Shown in pieces: positions 26,558-36,484 of a stretch of DNA of 64,000 nucleotides. The notes under the pieces were generated by a model. The model made no database searches and was not told where the DNA came from. It saw only the letters and a list, made by a program, of their open reading frames with translations. Made by a program: the position numbers and the translations under genes. The stretch comes from Acidobacteriota bacterium (GTDB lineage Bacteria > Acidobacteriota > Blastocatellia > RBC074), in NCBI GenBank assembly GCA_018269055.1, contig JAFDVI010000005.1, forward strand, positions 116,499 to 180,498, given 5' to 3'. How positions within the stretch are numbered: the stretch's first letter is position 1; each line of letters starts with the position of its first letter.

Positions 26558-27398
26558 GTCCGACTCCTTCTTTGCGCAGGTTGGGTGCCTCCATCGCCAA
26601 GCGAGAATCTTTGTCCTGGGCGGCGATGCTTTTCGCAGCAGTTCCGCCCGTCCAAATTTCAGGCGACGCAATTTCAATCTCCGCCACAATCAACTCCGCC
26701 TCCAACTGTCGCGCTGATTGAAGCAGTTTGCCGTCGGGAGCAACGATTCCGGATGAACCGTAAGACACCAAACCCTCAATGCTTCCGGCGACATCAGCGC
26801 GAATTACGAAAACGCCGTTTTCGATTGCCAGCGCGATGTCCACCTTCCTGGTTTCGGCGACCAGTTCCGGCTTCGCTTTTGACAGAGGAAGGCCATTGTT
26901 TGTCGGGACGAACAATGCTTTCGCCCCTTTGGCGGTTAAAGTTCGCGCCAGTTCGCCATGATTTGAATCGTTGCAAATTGTGATTCCGAAGGTCAGGTTA
27001 CCTACAGTGAAAACAGGCAGTTCGTCGCCCGGTTCGTAAACCGAATGACGGATTGCAGGGTGTCGTTTGCGGTAAATGCCAGCGACCGTTCCTCGATGAA
27101 AAACGGCGGCGGAATTGTAAAGCCGTCCACTGCGATCAATTTCGGTAAATCCCAGAATGGTTGTCACCCGGTCATTCGCAAGAGGAGCCAGCAGTGTTTG
27201 CAATTGCCCGCTTTCCACATCAATGGCAATGTCCGCGGGCGAAGCTGAATAGTCAGCGAGACCACCCAAGACCCCTTCTGGACAACACACGACTTCCACA
27301 CTATATGCTTCGCAGTAAGCGATCTGTTCCCGAATCAGACCTAAAACTTTCTTTGAGCCTGTTGCAGGCAAAGGGGCTTGGTAAGCGGCGACTTTCAT
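26550..27398 (-). CDS. carbon-nitrogen hydrolase (nitrilase superfamily)
   Basis: The product is 282 residues. It carries the Glu-Lys-Cys catalytic triad of the nitrilase superfamily: Glu41 in CCPEGVLGG, Lys111 in GIYRKRHPA and Cys142 in ITICNDSNHGE. The substrate-class residues after the cysteine (ND rather than YD or WE) do not identify the amide or nitrile acted on. Cytoplasmic, no signal peptide. The last part of the protein (LAMEAPNLRKEGVGPS) is read across the border into the ADOP remnant, so the native C-terminus may have been altered when the genes were joined. It starts 11 bp after the VOC gene. Confidence 0.88.
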   Translation of the reverse strand: MKVAAYQAPLPATGSKKVLGLIREQIAYCEAYSVEVVCCPEGVLGGLADYSASPADIAIDVESGQLQTLLAPLANDRVTTILGFTEIDRSGRLYNSAAVFHRGTVAGIYRKRHPAIRHSVYEPGDELPVFTVGNLTFGITICNDSNHGELARTLTAKGAKALFVPTNNGLPLSKAKPELVAETRKVDIALAIENGVFVIRADVAGSIEGLVSYGSSGIVAPDGKLLQSARQLEAELIVAEIEIASPEIWTGGTAAKSIAAQDKDSRLAMEAPNLRKEGVGPS

Positions 27399-27409
27399 TT
27401 ACAACCGTC

Positions 27410-27787
27410 TCAGGTTTGTTCCGAAGGTTTTGCGCTTGGCTCACCAAAAGTCAGCCAGAAGCCATTCAGATCGCGGATGATGAATTCGCGCATTCCGTAA
27501 AATGTGTCGTGCGGTTGTTCCTGCACCTGGACGCGCTGCTTGAGAGTTTCGTACAGGTGATCCACCTGCTCGGTGTGGATATAAAGATCAACTTCGCGGC
27601 GAGGTTGCGAACTGGGCTGCCCATCGGCGCTGAACATCACGCGGCCTGCGCCAAAAGACACCAGCGCGAAAACGACTTCGCCGCAAATTTCGCCAACATC
27701 AAGTGTTGCAAAGCCGATGGATTCATACCACGCAACTGTCGCCCCTACATCAGGGACATGAATCATGGGAGTGACACGCGGTTCCAT
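27410..27787 (-). CDS. VOC-family (glyoxalase/bleomycin-resistance-like) protein
   Basis: The product is 125 residues from the ATG at 27787, preceded by GAGG about 6 nt upstream; the longer frame reaches back into ADOP-8. It shows the beta-alpha-beta-beta-beta modules of the vicinal-oxygen-chelate fold: TPMIHVPDVGATVAWYESIG opens module 1, and REVDLYIHTEQVDHLYETLK opens module 2, followed by GMREFIIRDLNGFWLTFGEP. Metal ligands in the family would be His20-like and Glu near the ends of the modules (VPDV and WLTFGE areas). Such proteins range from glyoxalases to drug-binding resistance proteins; nothing selects among these. It follows ADOP-8 by 73 bp. Confidence 0.88.
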   Translation of the reverse strand: MEPRVTPMIHVPDVGATVAWYESIGFATLDVGEICGEVVFALVSFGAGRVMFSADGQPSSQPRREVDLYIHTEQVDHLYETLKQRVQVQEQPHDTFYGMREFIIRDLNGFWLTFGEPSAKPSEQT

Positions 27788-27860
27788 TGATACCTCGTTT
27801 CGCCATCTGTCGTTCAGGTTTTTCCGTGGAAGTTCCCCGCTTCTTCTTTTTCGGGCCGGA

Positions 27861-30560
27861 TTATTCGTCGCGCAGTGCAACGAGCGGGTCCGTGTTGGTC
27901 GCGCGGCGGGCCGGGAGATAACAAGCTAGCAGCGCCACCGCGGTTAAAAGCAATGCGACACCGCCAAATGCTGACGGATCGGTTGCCGGTGCGCCGAACA
28001 GCAGCGATGCCATCAGCCGCGACAGCGCTAGTGAAGCGGTCACGCCAATCGCTATGCCAAACAGCGTCAATCGCATGCCATAACGCAGCGCCAGTTTCAG
28101 CACATCCGCGCGATTGGCGCCGAGCGCCATGCGGATGCCGATTTCGCGCGTGCGCTGGGCCATCGAATACGCCATCACGCCGTAAATGCCCATCGAAACC
28201 AGCGCCAGGGTCAATCCAGCGAAACAACCGAACAAAAACAGATAAAACCGTGGTTCGGCCAACGCTTCGCTCAGCCTGTCTTCGACCAGATTGATCTGAT
28301 AAATCGGTTGATCCTTGTCGAGCGCCCAGATGCCGTTTTTGATGCCAGCGATCAAATCCTTGGCTTCGGTTGTCGTTCGGATGATCAATGTTCGCTGCGC
28401 CGTGCGCCGCGAAATCTGGCTCCAGGGATAATAAATTTCCATCCGGCTGAACCCGTCGCCGGGTTTGCCCAGCGTGACATCGCCAACGACGCCCACGACC
28501 GTGCTCCACTTTCCGTCTTTGTTGAGCCGTATTCGTTGTCCGATTGGACTTTCATTCGGCCAATACCGGCGAACCATTTCCTGATTGATGATCATGGATG
28601 GCGGAGCATTGATGGTGTCTTCTTCGCCAAACGCGCGTCCCTGCAAAATCGGAATCTGCATGGTTTGAAAATAGTGCGAATCAACATGGCTGAACGGCAA
28701 AACCAATTTTGGGTCAGGCGGTTCGGGCGGGCGGCCTTCGACTTCGATTTCCAGGTCAAAGGTAATGCCGCCTCCTTGCGGTGGAACGCCAGCGGCCACT
28801 GTCACCGCTTCCACGCCGGGCATTGCCGTCATCATTGTGTGCAGGCGATTGAAAAAATCCGCTTCCTGAGCCGCTGTGGGATATCGCCGCTGTGGCAGTT
28901 GAAGATCGGCGGCAATCAGATTCTGCGGATCAAATCCCGGCGGATTGTTGCTTAACCGCAAAAAACTGCGCATCATCAGCCCCGCGCCTGCCAGCAGAAC
29001 CAGCGACAATGCGATTTCGGCAATGACCAGCGCGTCGCGCAAACGGTTTTGCGAACGATCTGCGGTCGCCTTGCCGGTTGCGCCTTTGAGCGCCAACTGC
29101 AGATTGGGGCGCGACGCTTTCAACGCGGGCAGCAGGCCAAACCCAATGCCGGTCAACAACGTGATTCCCAAGGTGAAAATCAGCACGCGATGTTCCAGAC
29201 TGATTTCGTTTACGCTGAGGAAGGTCAGTTCACTCGGGACAAATTTCGCCAGCGCGTCCACGCCAAACCAGGCCAGGGTAATGCCCAACAATCCGCCGAG
29301 CAGCGCCAACAGCAAACTTTCCGTCAACAGTTGTCGAACCAATCGTCCGCGTCCAGCGCCCAGCGCCAACCGCACCGCAATCTCTCCCTGCCGGTTGGCG
29401 GCGCGCGCCAGCATCAAATTGGCCGCATTGGCGCAGGCCAGCAGGAGCACAAATCCGACGGCGCCCAGCAAAACCAGCAACGCGCGCCGAGGCCCCGAAT
29501 TGACACGCTGTGCGTCCAATCGGGACAGTTTGGTTCCCCACCCGCTCGGATCGGGCTTTTCCTTGGACAATCGCTGACTCAGTTCGTTTAAGGACGCCTG
29601 CGCTGTTTCCACCGCAAGATCGCCTTTCAACCGGGCGATGGCAATAAACCGCTGCGGGCGTTTCAATTCGTCTGTCGGCGTCAGCGGAAGTGGAATCCAA
29701 AGTTGAAATTTGCCATAGGGAAATTTGAAGTTTGGCGGCATCACACCGATTACTGTGTACGGCTGATCGTTAAGCGTCAGCGTTTTTCCCAAAGCTTCCA
29801 GGCTGCCACCGAATTGTTTTTTCCAAAAACTGTCGCTGATCAGCACGACGTGATTTGCTCCCAACTCCGCATCAGATGGTTGAAAGCCGCGCCCAAGTCG
29901 GGGATTGACGCCCAACATCGCAAACAACCCCGAACTGACGGCAGGCCCATTAACGGCTTCCGGTTCGGTTCCGCCTGTCAGCGTAAACGAGCGCGGGCTA
30001 TATGCTTCAACCCGTTCGAAAATGTTCGTTTGTCCGCGCCATTCTTCGAACGCCTCCCAGCGCAAACCCGGATAGGCAAATTGGCGGTTTTCTTCCTGCT
30101 GCCAGATTTCAACCAAACGATCTGGCTGCGTAAACGGTATCGGGCGGAAGAGCACCGCGTCCACCACGCTGAATACCGCTGTGTTGACGCCAATGCCCAG
30201 CGCCAGCGTGATTGCGACGATGAGCGTAAAGCTGGGAGTTTTCCACAACATTCGCGCGCCGTAGCGCAGGTCTTGCCAAAAATCCGCGATCATATTTGTC
30301 CTCCGTGTAGCTCCAGGCACGACTGGGTCCGGCGCGGAATAACTCTCCACGCGCTGCAATTCGGCCGCCAGCAAATGATTACTGTTCAGTTCCGCCAGGG
30401 TTTGCCAATGCGCGGTTGCTTCCGTTGCGCCGCCAGCCAGCAGCTCTTCGTAACAATCTTCCAGGTATTGCGCGAGCTCTTCGACAATGGCGGCCTCGCG
30501 CATCGGAGCAAGCTGCAAAATCACTAAGCGGCGTCTGATTTCCGGTTTCCAATCGGGCAT
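27861..30560 (-). CDS. ADOP-family permease (ADOP-8), class 1 prefix
   Basis: The product is 899 residues from the ATG at 30560 (MPDWKPEIRRRLVILQLAPM), chosen because ADOP-9 starts with the same MPDW; in-frame ATGs at 30566 and 30584 lack a better ribosome site. The prefix continues AAIVEELAQYLEDCYEELLA to about residue 75. The permease begins MIADFWQDLRYGARMLWKTP after a second potential start with an upstream GGAG. The body carries VLLLACANAANLMLARAANR in FtsX domain 1 (A for V in the usual ANVAN) and ends ARRATNTDPLVALRDE. It is the second permease of the padR-4 operon. Confidence 0.9.
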   Translation of the reverse strand: MPDWKPEIRRRLVILQLAPMREAAIVEELAQYLEDCYEELLAGGATEATAHWQTLAELNSNHLLAAELQRVESYSAPDPVVPGATRRTNMIADFWQDLRYGARMLWKTPSFTLIVAITLALGIGVNTAVFSVVDAVLFRPIPFTQPDRLVEIWQQEENRQFAYPGLRWEAFEEWRGQTNIFERVEAYSPRSFTLTGGTEPEAVNGPAVSSGLFAMLGVNPRLGRGFQPSDAELGANHVVLISDSFWKKQFGGSLEALGKTLTLNDQPYTVIGVMPPNFKFPYGKFQLWIPLPLTPTDELKRPQRFIAIARLKGDLAVETAQASLNELSQRLSKEKPDPSGWGTKLSRLDAQRVNSGPRRALLVLLGAVGFVLLLACANAANLMLARAANRQGEIAVRLALGAGRGRLVRQLLTESLLLALLGGLLGITLAWFGVDALAKFVPSELTFLSVNEISLEHRVLIFTLGITLLTGIGFGLLPALKASRPNLQLALKGATGKATADRSQNRLRDALVIAEIALSLVLLAGAGLMMRSFLRLSNNPPGFDPQNLIAADLQLPQRRYPTAAQEADFFNRLHTMMTAMPGVEAVTVAAGVPPQGGGITFDLEIEVEGRPPEPPDPKLVLPFSHVDSHYFQTMQIPILQGRAFGEEDTINAPPSMIINQEMVRRYWPNESPIGQRIRLNKDGKWSTVVGVVGDVTLGKPGDGFSRMEIYYPWSQISRRTAQRTLIIRTTTEAKDLIAGIKNGIWALDKDQPIYQINLVEDRLSEALAEPRFYLFLFGCFAGLTLALVSMGIYGVMAYSMAQRTREIGIRMALGANRADVLKLALRYGMRLTLFGIAIGVTASLALSRLMASLLFGAPATDPSAFGGVALLLTAVALLACYLPARRATNTDPLVALRDE

Positions 30561-30601
30561 ATTCATTTCAGGTTTACGATGCATCCAAGGTCATTGGCGG
30601 C

Positions 30602-33304
30602 TTATTCACAGCGCAAAGCCGCCAGTGGATCAAGTTGAGTCGCTCGGCGCGCGGGCAGATAACAAGCCAGCAGAGCCGCCGTAATCAGCAATCCCGCGAC
30701 CAAACCAAAAATCAGCGGATCAGTCGTGCTCACGCCAAACAGCAGACTTCGCATCAATCGTGTCAAAGCGAATGCCGCCGCCAGTCCGCATATCACCCCG
30801 AACAATGCCAGCCGCAAGCCTTGACCGAGGACGAGCCGTAAGATTTCGCTTCGATCCGCTCCCAAGGCCATTCGAATGCCGAGTTCGTGGGTGCGCTGGC
30901 TGACCGCACTGGAAATGACGCCGTAAATGCCGACCACGGCCAGTAACAACGCAAGCACTGCAAACACAGTCATGAGCAGCGCCGGATATTGCCGCAGAAA
31001 AGTGGCAGGACGTTCGGCAATCAATTGCTGCATCGGCGCGACGTCAAAAAGCGCCAGGTTATGGTCAAGGCGTTGAACCTCGTGGCGTATGGCGGCGACA
31101 ATGTTATCGGGATCACTCGTGGTGCGGACGGCAAGGTTCAACTTCGTCCAGGGATTTTGCAGATAGGGGCGATAAACCACTGACGCCGACTCTTCATCCA
31201 GTTCTCCCACGCGTTCATCGTCTACTACGCCAACGATCTCATACGGTTTGGGGTCTCCACCTTCAAAAAACAACCGATGCCCCAGCGGGTCTTGTTGGCC
31301 GAAGAGCTTTTTGGCTAATGCGTTATTGATGATCAGAACGTCGGGAGCGGATTGATTGTCGGCATCGGTGAAATAACGCCCTTTGAGCAAGGCGATTTCC
31401 ATCGTTCGGAAATAACCGGAACTCACCACGTGCGTGGTCGTTTTGGGCACTTCGCTGGGTGGGGGTTGCGGTTGGCCCTCCACGCGCAGCAAATCTCCAG
31501 GGCCGCCTTGCAACGGGAGCCAGTTAACCGATGCTACACTGGTGACGCCGGGCAATGCTTCGATCTGCGCCAGCAATTGTTGGTGAAACGCGCGGGCTTG
31601 ATCGTCGGAAGAATATCTGGCTGCGGGTAATTCCAGTTGCAGCGTGAGCAACCGCTCCGGGTTGAATCCCAACTTCACGTCCAATAATTGTTTGCTGCTT
31701 TTGATCAGCAAACCGGCTCCGACCAGCAGCACCAAGGCCAATGCGATTTCTGTGATAACGAGTGCGCTGCGAAACCGATGATGTTTGTTACCAGCGGTGC
31801 GATTGCCGTCTTTGAGCGCTCTGTGCACATCGAGTTTGGCGGATTGCCAAGCCGGAACCAGTCCGAATACGATTCCGGTGAGAAGCGACAGAGCGGTTGT
31901 AAATCCGAAAACGCGCCCATTCAGCGCCACATTTTGCAGATATGGCATCGTCTCCAATTGCGCGGTGGGAATGGCGGCGAGCAGGAGATTGGTTCCCCAA
32001 CTCGCCAGCAATAACCCGAAGCCGCCTCCCAACACCGTGAGCAGCAAACTTTCACTGAGCAGTTGCCGCACCAGCCGCCAGCGTGTTGCGCCGAGCGCCA
32101 GCCGAATGCTGATTTCCTGTCGCCGCGCCGCCGCGCGCAACAACTGTAGGTTGGCAACATTGGCGCAGGCAATCAGCAGCACACAACCAACCGCTCCCAG
32201 CAATACCCACAGCAGCGCTCCTACGGAGCCTATAATCTGTTCGTGTAACGGAACGAGCGTCAGCCCCGCTCCCGTGTGTGTATCCGGATTTTCGCGTTCG
32301 ATGCGCGCACCAACGGCATTCATCTGTGTTTGAGCTTGCGCCAGACTGACGCCGGGTCTAAGGCGGGCAATCACGTCCAGCCAGTGCATAAAGCGCCGGT
32401 TCAGTTGGAAAGGAGTCGGTCGCAATGGCACCCAAATCTGTGCTTTCGGCATTGGCGCAAACTGAAAGCTCGGAGGAAGCACTCCAAGCACAGTGTAGCC
32501 ATTTCCATCCAGCACAATTTGTTGCCCGACGATTTTGGGATCAGCGCCGAAGCGCCGCTGCCACAAACCATAATTGATCACCACAGTCGGCGCTGCGCCC
32601 GGTTTATCTTCCTGGGGAAAAAAGCTGCGGCCCAACAGCGGCGTAACGCCCAAGACAGAAAAGAAGCTCGCTGTTACCCGCGCACCTTCGATTCGCTCGG
32701 CTTCGGCGGGCCCGGTCAATGTGAATGAGCCGTCCCATCCGGTATAACCACAGATGCCTTCGATGGTGTCTGATTGCTGTCCCCAATCCAGGTAATCCGG
32801 GTAGGAAGCGTCCATTTTCTTGATTTCTCCGAGCCGCCGTGTTTCCCAAACCTGCACCAAACGGTCGGAGCCTTTATAGGGAAGTCCGCGCAACAATGCC
32901 GCATCCACGACTGTAAAGATCGCTGTATTCGCCCCGATACCCAACGCCAACGTCAACACGGCGATCCAGGTGAAACCGGGATGTTTCCGCAACAGCCGTG
33001 CGCCAAAGCGCAAGTCATGCCACAGGTCTATAAGCATATTTGTCCTCCGATTGGTTCCGAACGCGATAGGCTCCGGCGCGACCTGCCGTTCGACACCTCG
33101 CAGTTCGCGCGCCAGCATTTCGTTGGTGCTCAATTCCGCCAGCGTTCGGCGATAGGCTGCTGCTGGCGACGCCCCGCTTCCCAGCACCTCTTCGTAACAA
33201 TCCTCCAGGTACTGCGAGAGTTCTTCGACGATGGCGGCTTCGCGCATTGGTTCCAATCGCATGCTTGCCAATCGCCGTCTTATTTCCGAGTTCCAATCAG
33301 GCAC
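30602..33304 (-). CDS. ADOP-family permease (ADOP-9), class 1 prefix, first gene after padR-4
   Basis: The product is 900 residues. The start is GTG at 33304, overlapping the padR-4 stop by 8 bp, so it depends on translation of padR-4. Prefix: PDWNSEIRRRLASMRLEPM, then AAIVEELSQYLEDCYEEVLG. A linker of about 20 residues leads to MLIDLWHDLRFGARLLRKHP. The first loop has LLRGLPYKGSDRLVQVWETR. FtsX domain 1 contains [20 protein letters not shown]. It ends ARRATQLDPLAALRCE, with Cys in place of the usual His before the last Glu. Confidence 0.9.
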   Translation of the reverse strand: MPDWNSEIRRRLASMRLEPMREAAIVEELSQYLEDCYEEVLGSGASPAAAYRRTLAELSTNEMLARELRGVERQVAPEPIAFGTNRRTNMLIDLWHDLRFGARLLRKHPGFTWIAVLTLALGIGANTAIFTVVDAALLRGLPYKGSDRLVQVWETRRLGEIKKMDASYPDYLDWGQQSDTIEGICGYTGWDGSFTLTGPAEAERIEGARVTASFFSVLGVTPLLGRSFFPQEDKPGAAPTVVINYGLWQRRFGADPKIVGQQIVLDGNGYTVLGVLPPSFQFAPMPKAQIWVPLRPTPFQLNRRFMHWLDVIARLRPGVSLAQAQTQMNAVGARIERENPDTHTGAGLTLVPLHEQIIGSVGALLWVLLGAVGCVLLIACANVANLQLLRAAARRQEISIRLALGATRWRLVRQLLSESLLLTVLGGGFGLLLASWGTNLLLAAIPTAQLETMPYLQNVALNGRVFGFTTALSLLTGIVFGLVPAWQSAKLDVHRALKDGNRTAGNKHHRFRSALVITEIALALVLLVGAGLLIKSSKQLLDVKLGFNPERLLTLQLELPAARYSSDDQARAFHQQLLAQIEALPGVTSVASVNWLPLQGGPGDLLRVEGQPQPPPSEVPKTTTHVVSSGYFRTMEIALLKGRYFTDADNQSAPDVLIINNALAKKLFGQQDPLGHRLFFEGGDPKPYEIVGVVDDERVGELDEESASVVYRPYLQNPWTKLNLAVRTTSDPDNIVAAIRHEVQRLDHNLALFDVAPMQQLIAERPATFLRQYPALLMTVFAVLALLLAVVGIYGVISSAVSQRTHELGIRMALGADRSEILRLVLGQGLRLALFGVICGLAAAFALTRLMRSLLFGVSTTDPLIFGLVAGLLITAALLACYLPARRATQLDPLAALRCE

Positions 33305-33650
33305 TTTCCATCCCGGTGACGCGGTTAATGGCCGCGACGAATGATTCCCAGATGCTGCGCTGCGCGGCCAGCACCTTCTTGCCGTCTTTCGTCAATTTGT
33401 AATAGCGCCGACGGCGTTGTCCGGCCTTTTCGATCCACTTGCCTTCGATCCAGCCGCGTTTTTCCAGGCGATAGAGCAGTGGATAAAGCGATGCCGCATT
33501 GAATTTCAGCACCCCGTCGGAGCGCGTTTCGATGAGTTTCCGCACTTCGTACCCGTGCCGCGGGCGGGCTTCCAACAAGGAGAGAACCAATAATTCCGCG
33601 CCGCCTTTTTTCAATTCGCGGTCGAACTTTTGTGTGTTGATATGTGACAT
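33297..33650 (-). CDS. PadR-family transcriptional regulator (padR-4, class I)
   Basis: The product is 117 residues, starting MSHINTQKFDRELKKGGAEL. There is no Shine-Dalgarno sequence, and the -10 hexamer ends only 6 nt before the ATG, so the mRNA is predicted to be leaderless. Winged helix: LVLSLLEARPRHGYEVRKLI, then SDGVLKFNAASLYPLLYRLE, with the wing KAGQRRRRYYKLTKDGKKVL. It aligns with padR-1 over its whole length. Two 11-bp TATGT/ACATA palindromes overlap its start codon and -10 box, consistent with self-repression. It leads ADOP-9 and ADOP-8. Confidence 0.92.
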   Translation of the reverse strand: MSHINTQKFDRELKKGGAELLVLSLLEARPRHGYEVRKLIETRSDGVLKFNAASLYPLLYRLEKRGWIEGKWIEKAGQRRRRYYKLTKDGKKVLAAQRSIWESFVAAINRVTGMESA

Positions 33651-33665
33651 AGCAACATATTATGT
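33641..33665. repeat. two TATGT/ACATA palindromes, likely PadR-4 operator
   Basis: TATGTGACATA (33641-33651) and ACATATTATGT (33655-33665) are both perfect 5+1+5 palindromes with centres 14 bp apart. The first covers the start codon and predicted +1; the second covers the -10 box. Confidence 0.7.
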
Positions 33666-33685
33666 AGTCAGCTAATGCCTGTCAA
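33657..33685 (-). promoter_or_regulatory. strong sigma70-type promoter of padR-4, leaderless
   Basis: On the minus strand a perfect TTGACA (complement of 33680-33685) is separated by exactly 17 nt from TAATAT (complement of 33657-33662), which is 6 nt from the ATG at 33648-33650. Initiation 6-7 nt after the -10 would fall on the start codon itself. Confidence 0.75.
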
Positions 33686-33793
33686 AGAAAAGCTTTGGCG
33701 AAAGGGAAAATCGGGAAAAGAAAATTATGTGGCTGAGGCGCGCGTTTTCAGGAAAATTGATGCGCGTCAATTAATGCGGCTTTGCTGTTCGCA

Positions 33794-36484
33794 TCAGTCG
33801 TAACGAAGTGCTTCGTTGGGATCAACTTTGGTTGCCCGGCGGGCGGGGAGGAAACATGCCGCAGCGGCGACCAATCCAAGCAGCATGATGACGCTGAGCA
33901 ACGAAATTGGATCAGTGGCGGACACGCGGAAAAGGTCTAGCTGGCTGCCCAGCAAGCGCGCCATTGCAACGCTGGCGATGAGGCCAACGCACAGGCCTGC
34001 ACAAACCAACTTGCCGCCCATTCGAAAAATCAACCGATGAATGTCAGAGCTTTGCGCGCCCAATGCCATACGCACGCCGATTTCACGCGTTCGCATGGAA
34101 ACCAGGTATGACAGCACGCTGTAAATTCCCGCCAGCGCCAATGCCAACCCCAGCGCCGCAAACAAACTGAACAGCGCCATCGTGAAACGCGGTTGCGCCG
34201 TTCGGAAGCCCATGAGTTCTTCGAAGGTAATTGGATTGCTGATCGGCTGTTGGCTGTCCAGCGCTTGCACCTGCGCGCGCAGCGCATTGACCAGCGCCAG
34301 CGGATCGCCCTGCGCTCGAATGGCGAGTGTGCGTCCCGGCGGAGCCAGCAGGGTGTAAGGCACGAGCACTGCGGGTTGCGGTTCGTTGCGCACATCGTCG
34401 TTTTGAACGTTGCCCATAATGCCGATAATCGTAACGTCGGGAGACGCGCCGGCGGATGTCAATAAATTCGGACGGCTCGGCTTTTCCAGCTCGTTCAGCC
34501 GAATGCGATGGCCAATCGGGTTTTCTCCGGCGGGCCAAAGTTTTACGGCGGCTTCATTGATCACGGCCAGGCGTTCGCCCGTATTGACTTCCTGCTCGGT
34601 CAGCATGCGGCCTTGCCGTAATGGAATGCTCAACGTGCGCAGATAATCCGCCCCGGCCAGAACCATGCTGATCCCGCGCGCTTCCAAGTTGGGTTGTCCG
34701 TCAATCGCATACGCCGTATCCGGGCCGCCGAATGGCAAACCGCCATTGCCGATGGTCGCCGCCACAACGCCGGGCACATTTCGCACGCGTTCCAACAAAT
34801 CATGTGCAAAGCGATTGCGCTGTTCCCACGTCGAATACCGTTTGGGCGGAAGCGGAATGCCCGCGCCCAACACGTGTTCCGGTTGGAAGCCAAGCTCGAC
34901 CTTTTGTAGCGCCAGAAAGCTGCGAATGGTCAAACTGGCGCTGACCAACAACACGACCGCCAACGCAACTTCGACGACCACTAACGCTGCGCGAACTTTG
35001 CCGCCGGACGCGGCGCTGGAGCCGCGCGATTCGTCTTTCAGCTTTTCGACCAGGTTGAAGCGTGACGATTGCAACGCCGGAACCAGCCCAAACAAAATGC
35101 CTGTTAGTATCGAAACGCCAAAACAAAAGAACAAGACATACCTGTTGACTTCGATTCGCGATTCATTGGGCACGAAGTCGCTGGGCATCAGGGTGACCAT
35201 CAACTGCGTAATCCAGTACGCAAACAACAATCCAAGCAATCCGCCCATCGCCGACAGCAGGACGCTTTCCGTCAGCAGTTGCCGCACCAGTTTTCCGCGC
35301 CCTGCGCCCAACGCCATCCGAATGGACATTTCTCTCGCCCGCCCGGTCGCTTTGGCAAGTTGCAGGTTGGCGACGTTGGCGCAGGCAATCAGCAACAGAA
35401 ACGCCACTGCGCCAAACAACAATTGCAAACTACGTTTCATTTCGCCGCTGGCGACCGTGATGTCCAGGTAATTGGTCAGCTTGCTGGTGAAATCTTCGTT
35501 CGGAAATCGCGCTTGCGGATTTTTGGCGACTTCCAGGTGCAGCGTGTGAAGTTGCTGCGTTGCCGTTGTCGCCGTCATCCCGGGTTTCAACCGCACGATG
35601 GGAAAGATCATTTGCGTATCGCGGGCATTGATGCCCATTGGGAGCCAGACGCCGTTGTCCGTCCACCATCCGAAGCGCGGCGGCATGACGCCGATGACGG
35701 TGTAGCTTTCTTCGTTCAATCGGATCGTCTTGCCCAGAACCTTTGGATCGCCGCCCATTCGTTGCCAGCGTTTGAAACTCAAAACCGTCACTGGCTCCGG
35801 CTCGCCGTTGGGACGAATGTCCGAAGGCTGAATCGTTCGGCCCAGCAGCGGCGGCACGCCCAGAAAGTTGAACGCATTTCCGGACAAGCGAATCGCGCCG
35901 ATGGTTTCCGGCGCGTATTCTCCGGTCAGCAACATGTTTCCCGGCCCGGTAGCCATGACATCGGAAAAGACAGGCATCTTGGCCATTTCCGCAACAGCGC
36001 TTGGCGGATAAGGGCGCATCGTCTGGTTCGATTTGACGCTGACCAGGCCGGGCGTCCAGATTTCGCCGGGCTTTGCGTATGGATAAGGACTGATCAGCAC
36101 GCCGTAGATCACGCTGAACAAGGCCGTCGTTGCTCCGATGCCCAGCGCCAGCGTCAGCACAGCTACGACGGTAAAGCCCTTGTGCTTAAGCAGCATTCGC
36201 ATGCCAAAGCGTATGTCTTGAAACATCTCGTCCTCCCATCGTTCTCGTTGCAACCACAACGCGTCCCAAAATGCGCCCAGGCTGCGACAAAACAGTTCCA
36301 GTTTGTTTTGCCAATTGAGTTTGTCCCATTCCGCCAGCATCGCCTCGCGCCAGTGCAGTTCGGCTTCCCACTCCTGGCGCCAATCGGCGCGCAAACGTTG
36401 CGGCACGATTACGCCGATCCCGCGAATCAACCAAAGCCAGAATCGAATGGAAAATCCTCGTGCCACCTTGGCCATCAGCTTCAC
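33794..36484 (-). CDS. ADOP-family permease (ADOP-10), class 2 prefix, last gene of the padR-5 operon
   Basis: The product is 896 residues. The start is GTG at 36484, overlapping the ADOP-11 stop as GTGA; the ATG at 36475 is an alternative. Prefix: [20 protein letters not shown], then [20 protein letters not shown]. The first loop is unusual (VLISPYPYAKPGEIWTPGLV) in place of the common 'LLRPLPYP...LV'. The last FtsX half has SMRTREIGVRMALGAQSSDI. The C-terminus is [16 protein letters not shown], the only copy ending in Asp. It is followed by about 140 bp before the padR-4 promoter region. Confidence 0.9.
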   Translation of the reverse strand: MKLMAKVARGFSIRFWLWLIRGIGVIVPQRLRADWRQEWEAELHWREAMLAEWDKLNWQNKLELFCRSLGAFWDALWLQRERWEDEMFQDIRFGMRMLLKHKGFTVVAVLTLALGIGATTALFSVIYGVLISPYPYAKPGEIWTPGLVSVKSNQTMRPYPPSAVAEMAKMPVFSDVMATGPGNMLLTGEYAPETIGAIRLSGNAFNFLGVPPLLGRTIQPSDIRPNGEPEPVTVLSFKRWQRMGGDPKVLGKTIRLNEESYTVIGVMPPRFGWWTDNGVWLPMGINARDTQMIFPIVRLKPGMTATTATQQLHTLHLEVAKNPQARFPNEDFTSKLTNYLDITVASGEMKRSLQLLFGAVAFLLLIACANVANLQLAKATGRAREMSIRMALGAGRGKLVRQLLTESVLLSAMGGLLGLLFAYWITQLMVTLMPSDFVPNESRIEVNRYVLFFCFGVSILTGILFGLVPALQSSRFNLVEKLKDESRGSSAASGGKVRAALVVVEVALAVVLLVSASLTIRSFLALQKVELGFQPEHVLGAGIPLPPKRYSTWEQRNRFAHDLLERVRNVPGVVAATIGNGGLPFGGPDTAYAIDGQPNLEARGISMVLAGADYLRTLSIPLRQGRMLTEQEVNTGERLAVINEAAVKLWPAGENPIGHRIRLNELEKPSRPNLLTSAGASPDVTIIGIMGNVQNDDVRNEPQPAVLVPYTLLAPPGRTLAIRAQGDPLALVNALRAQVQALDSQQPISNPITFEELMGFRTAQPRFTMALFSLFAALGLALALAGIYSVLSYLVSMRTREIGVRMALGAQSSDIHRLIFRMGGKLVCAGLCVGLIASVAMARLLGSQLDLFRVSATDPISLLSVIMLLGLVAAAACFLPARRATKVDPNEALRYD

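Noticed and set aside
26219..26983. 254-codon plus-strand frame
   Set aside because: Antisense to the nitrilase catalytic domain and the ADOP remnant; no domain and no credible start.
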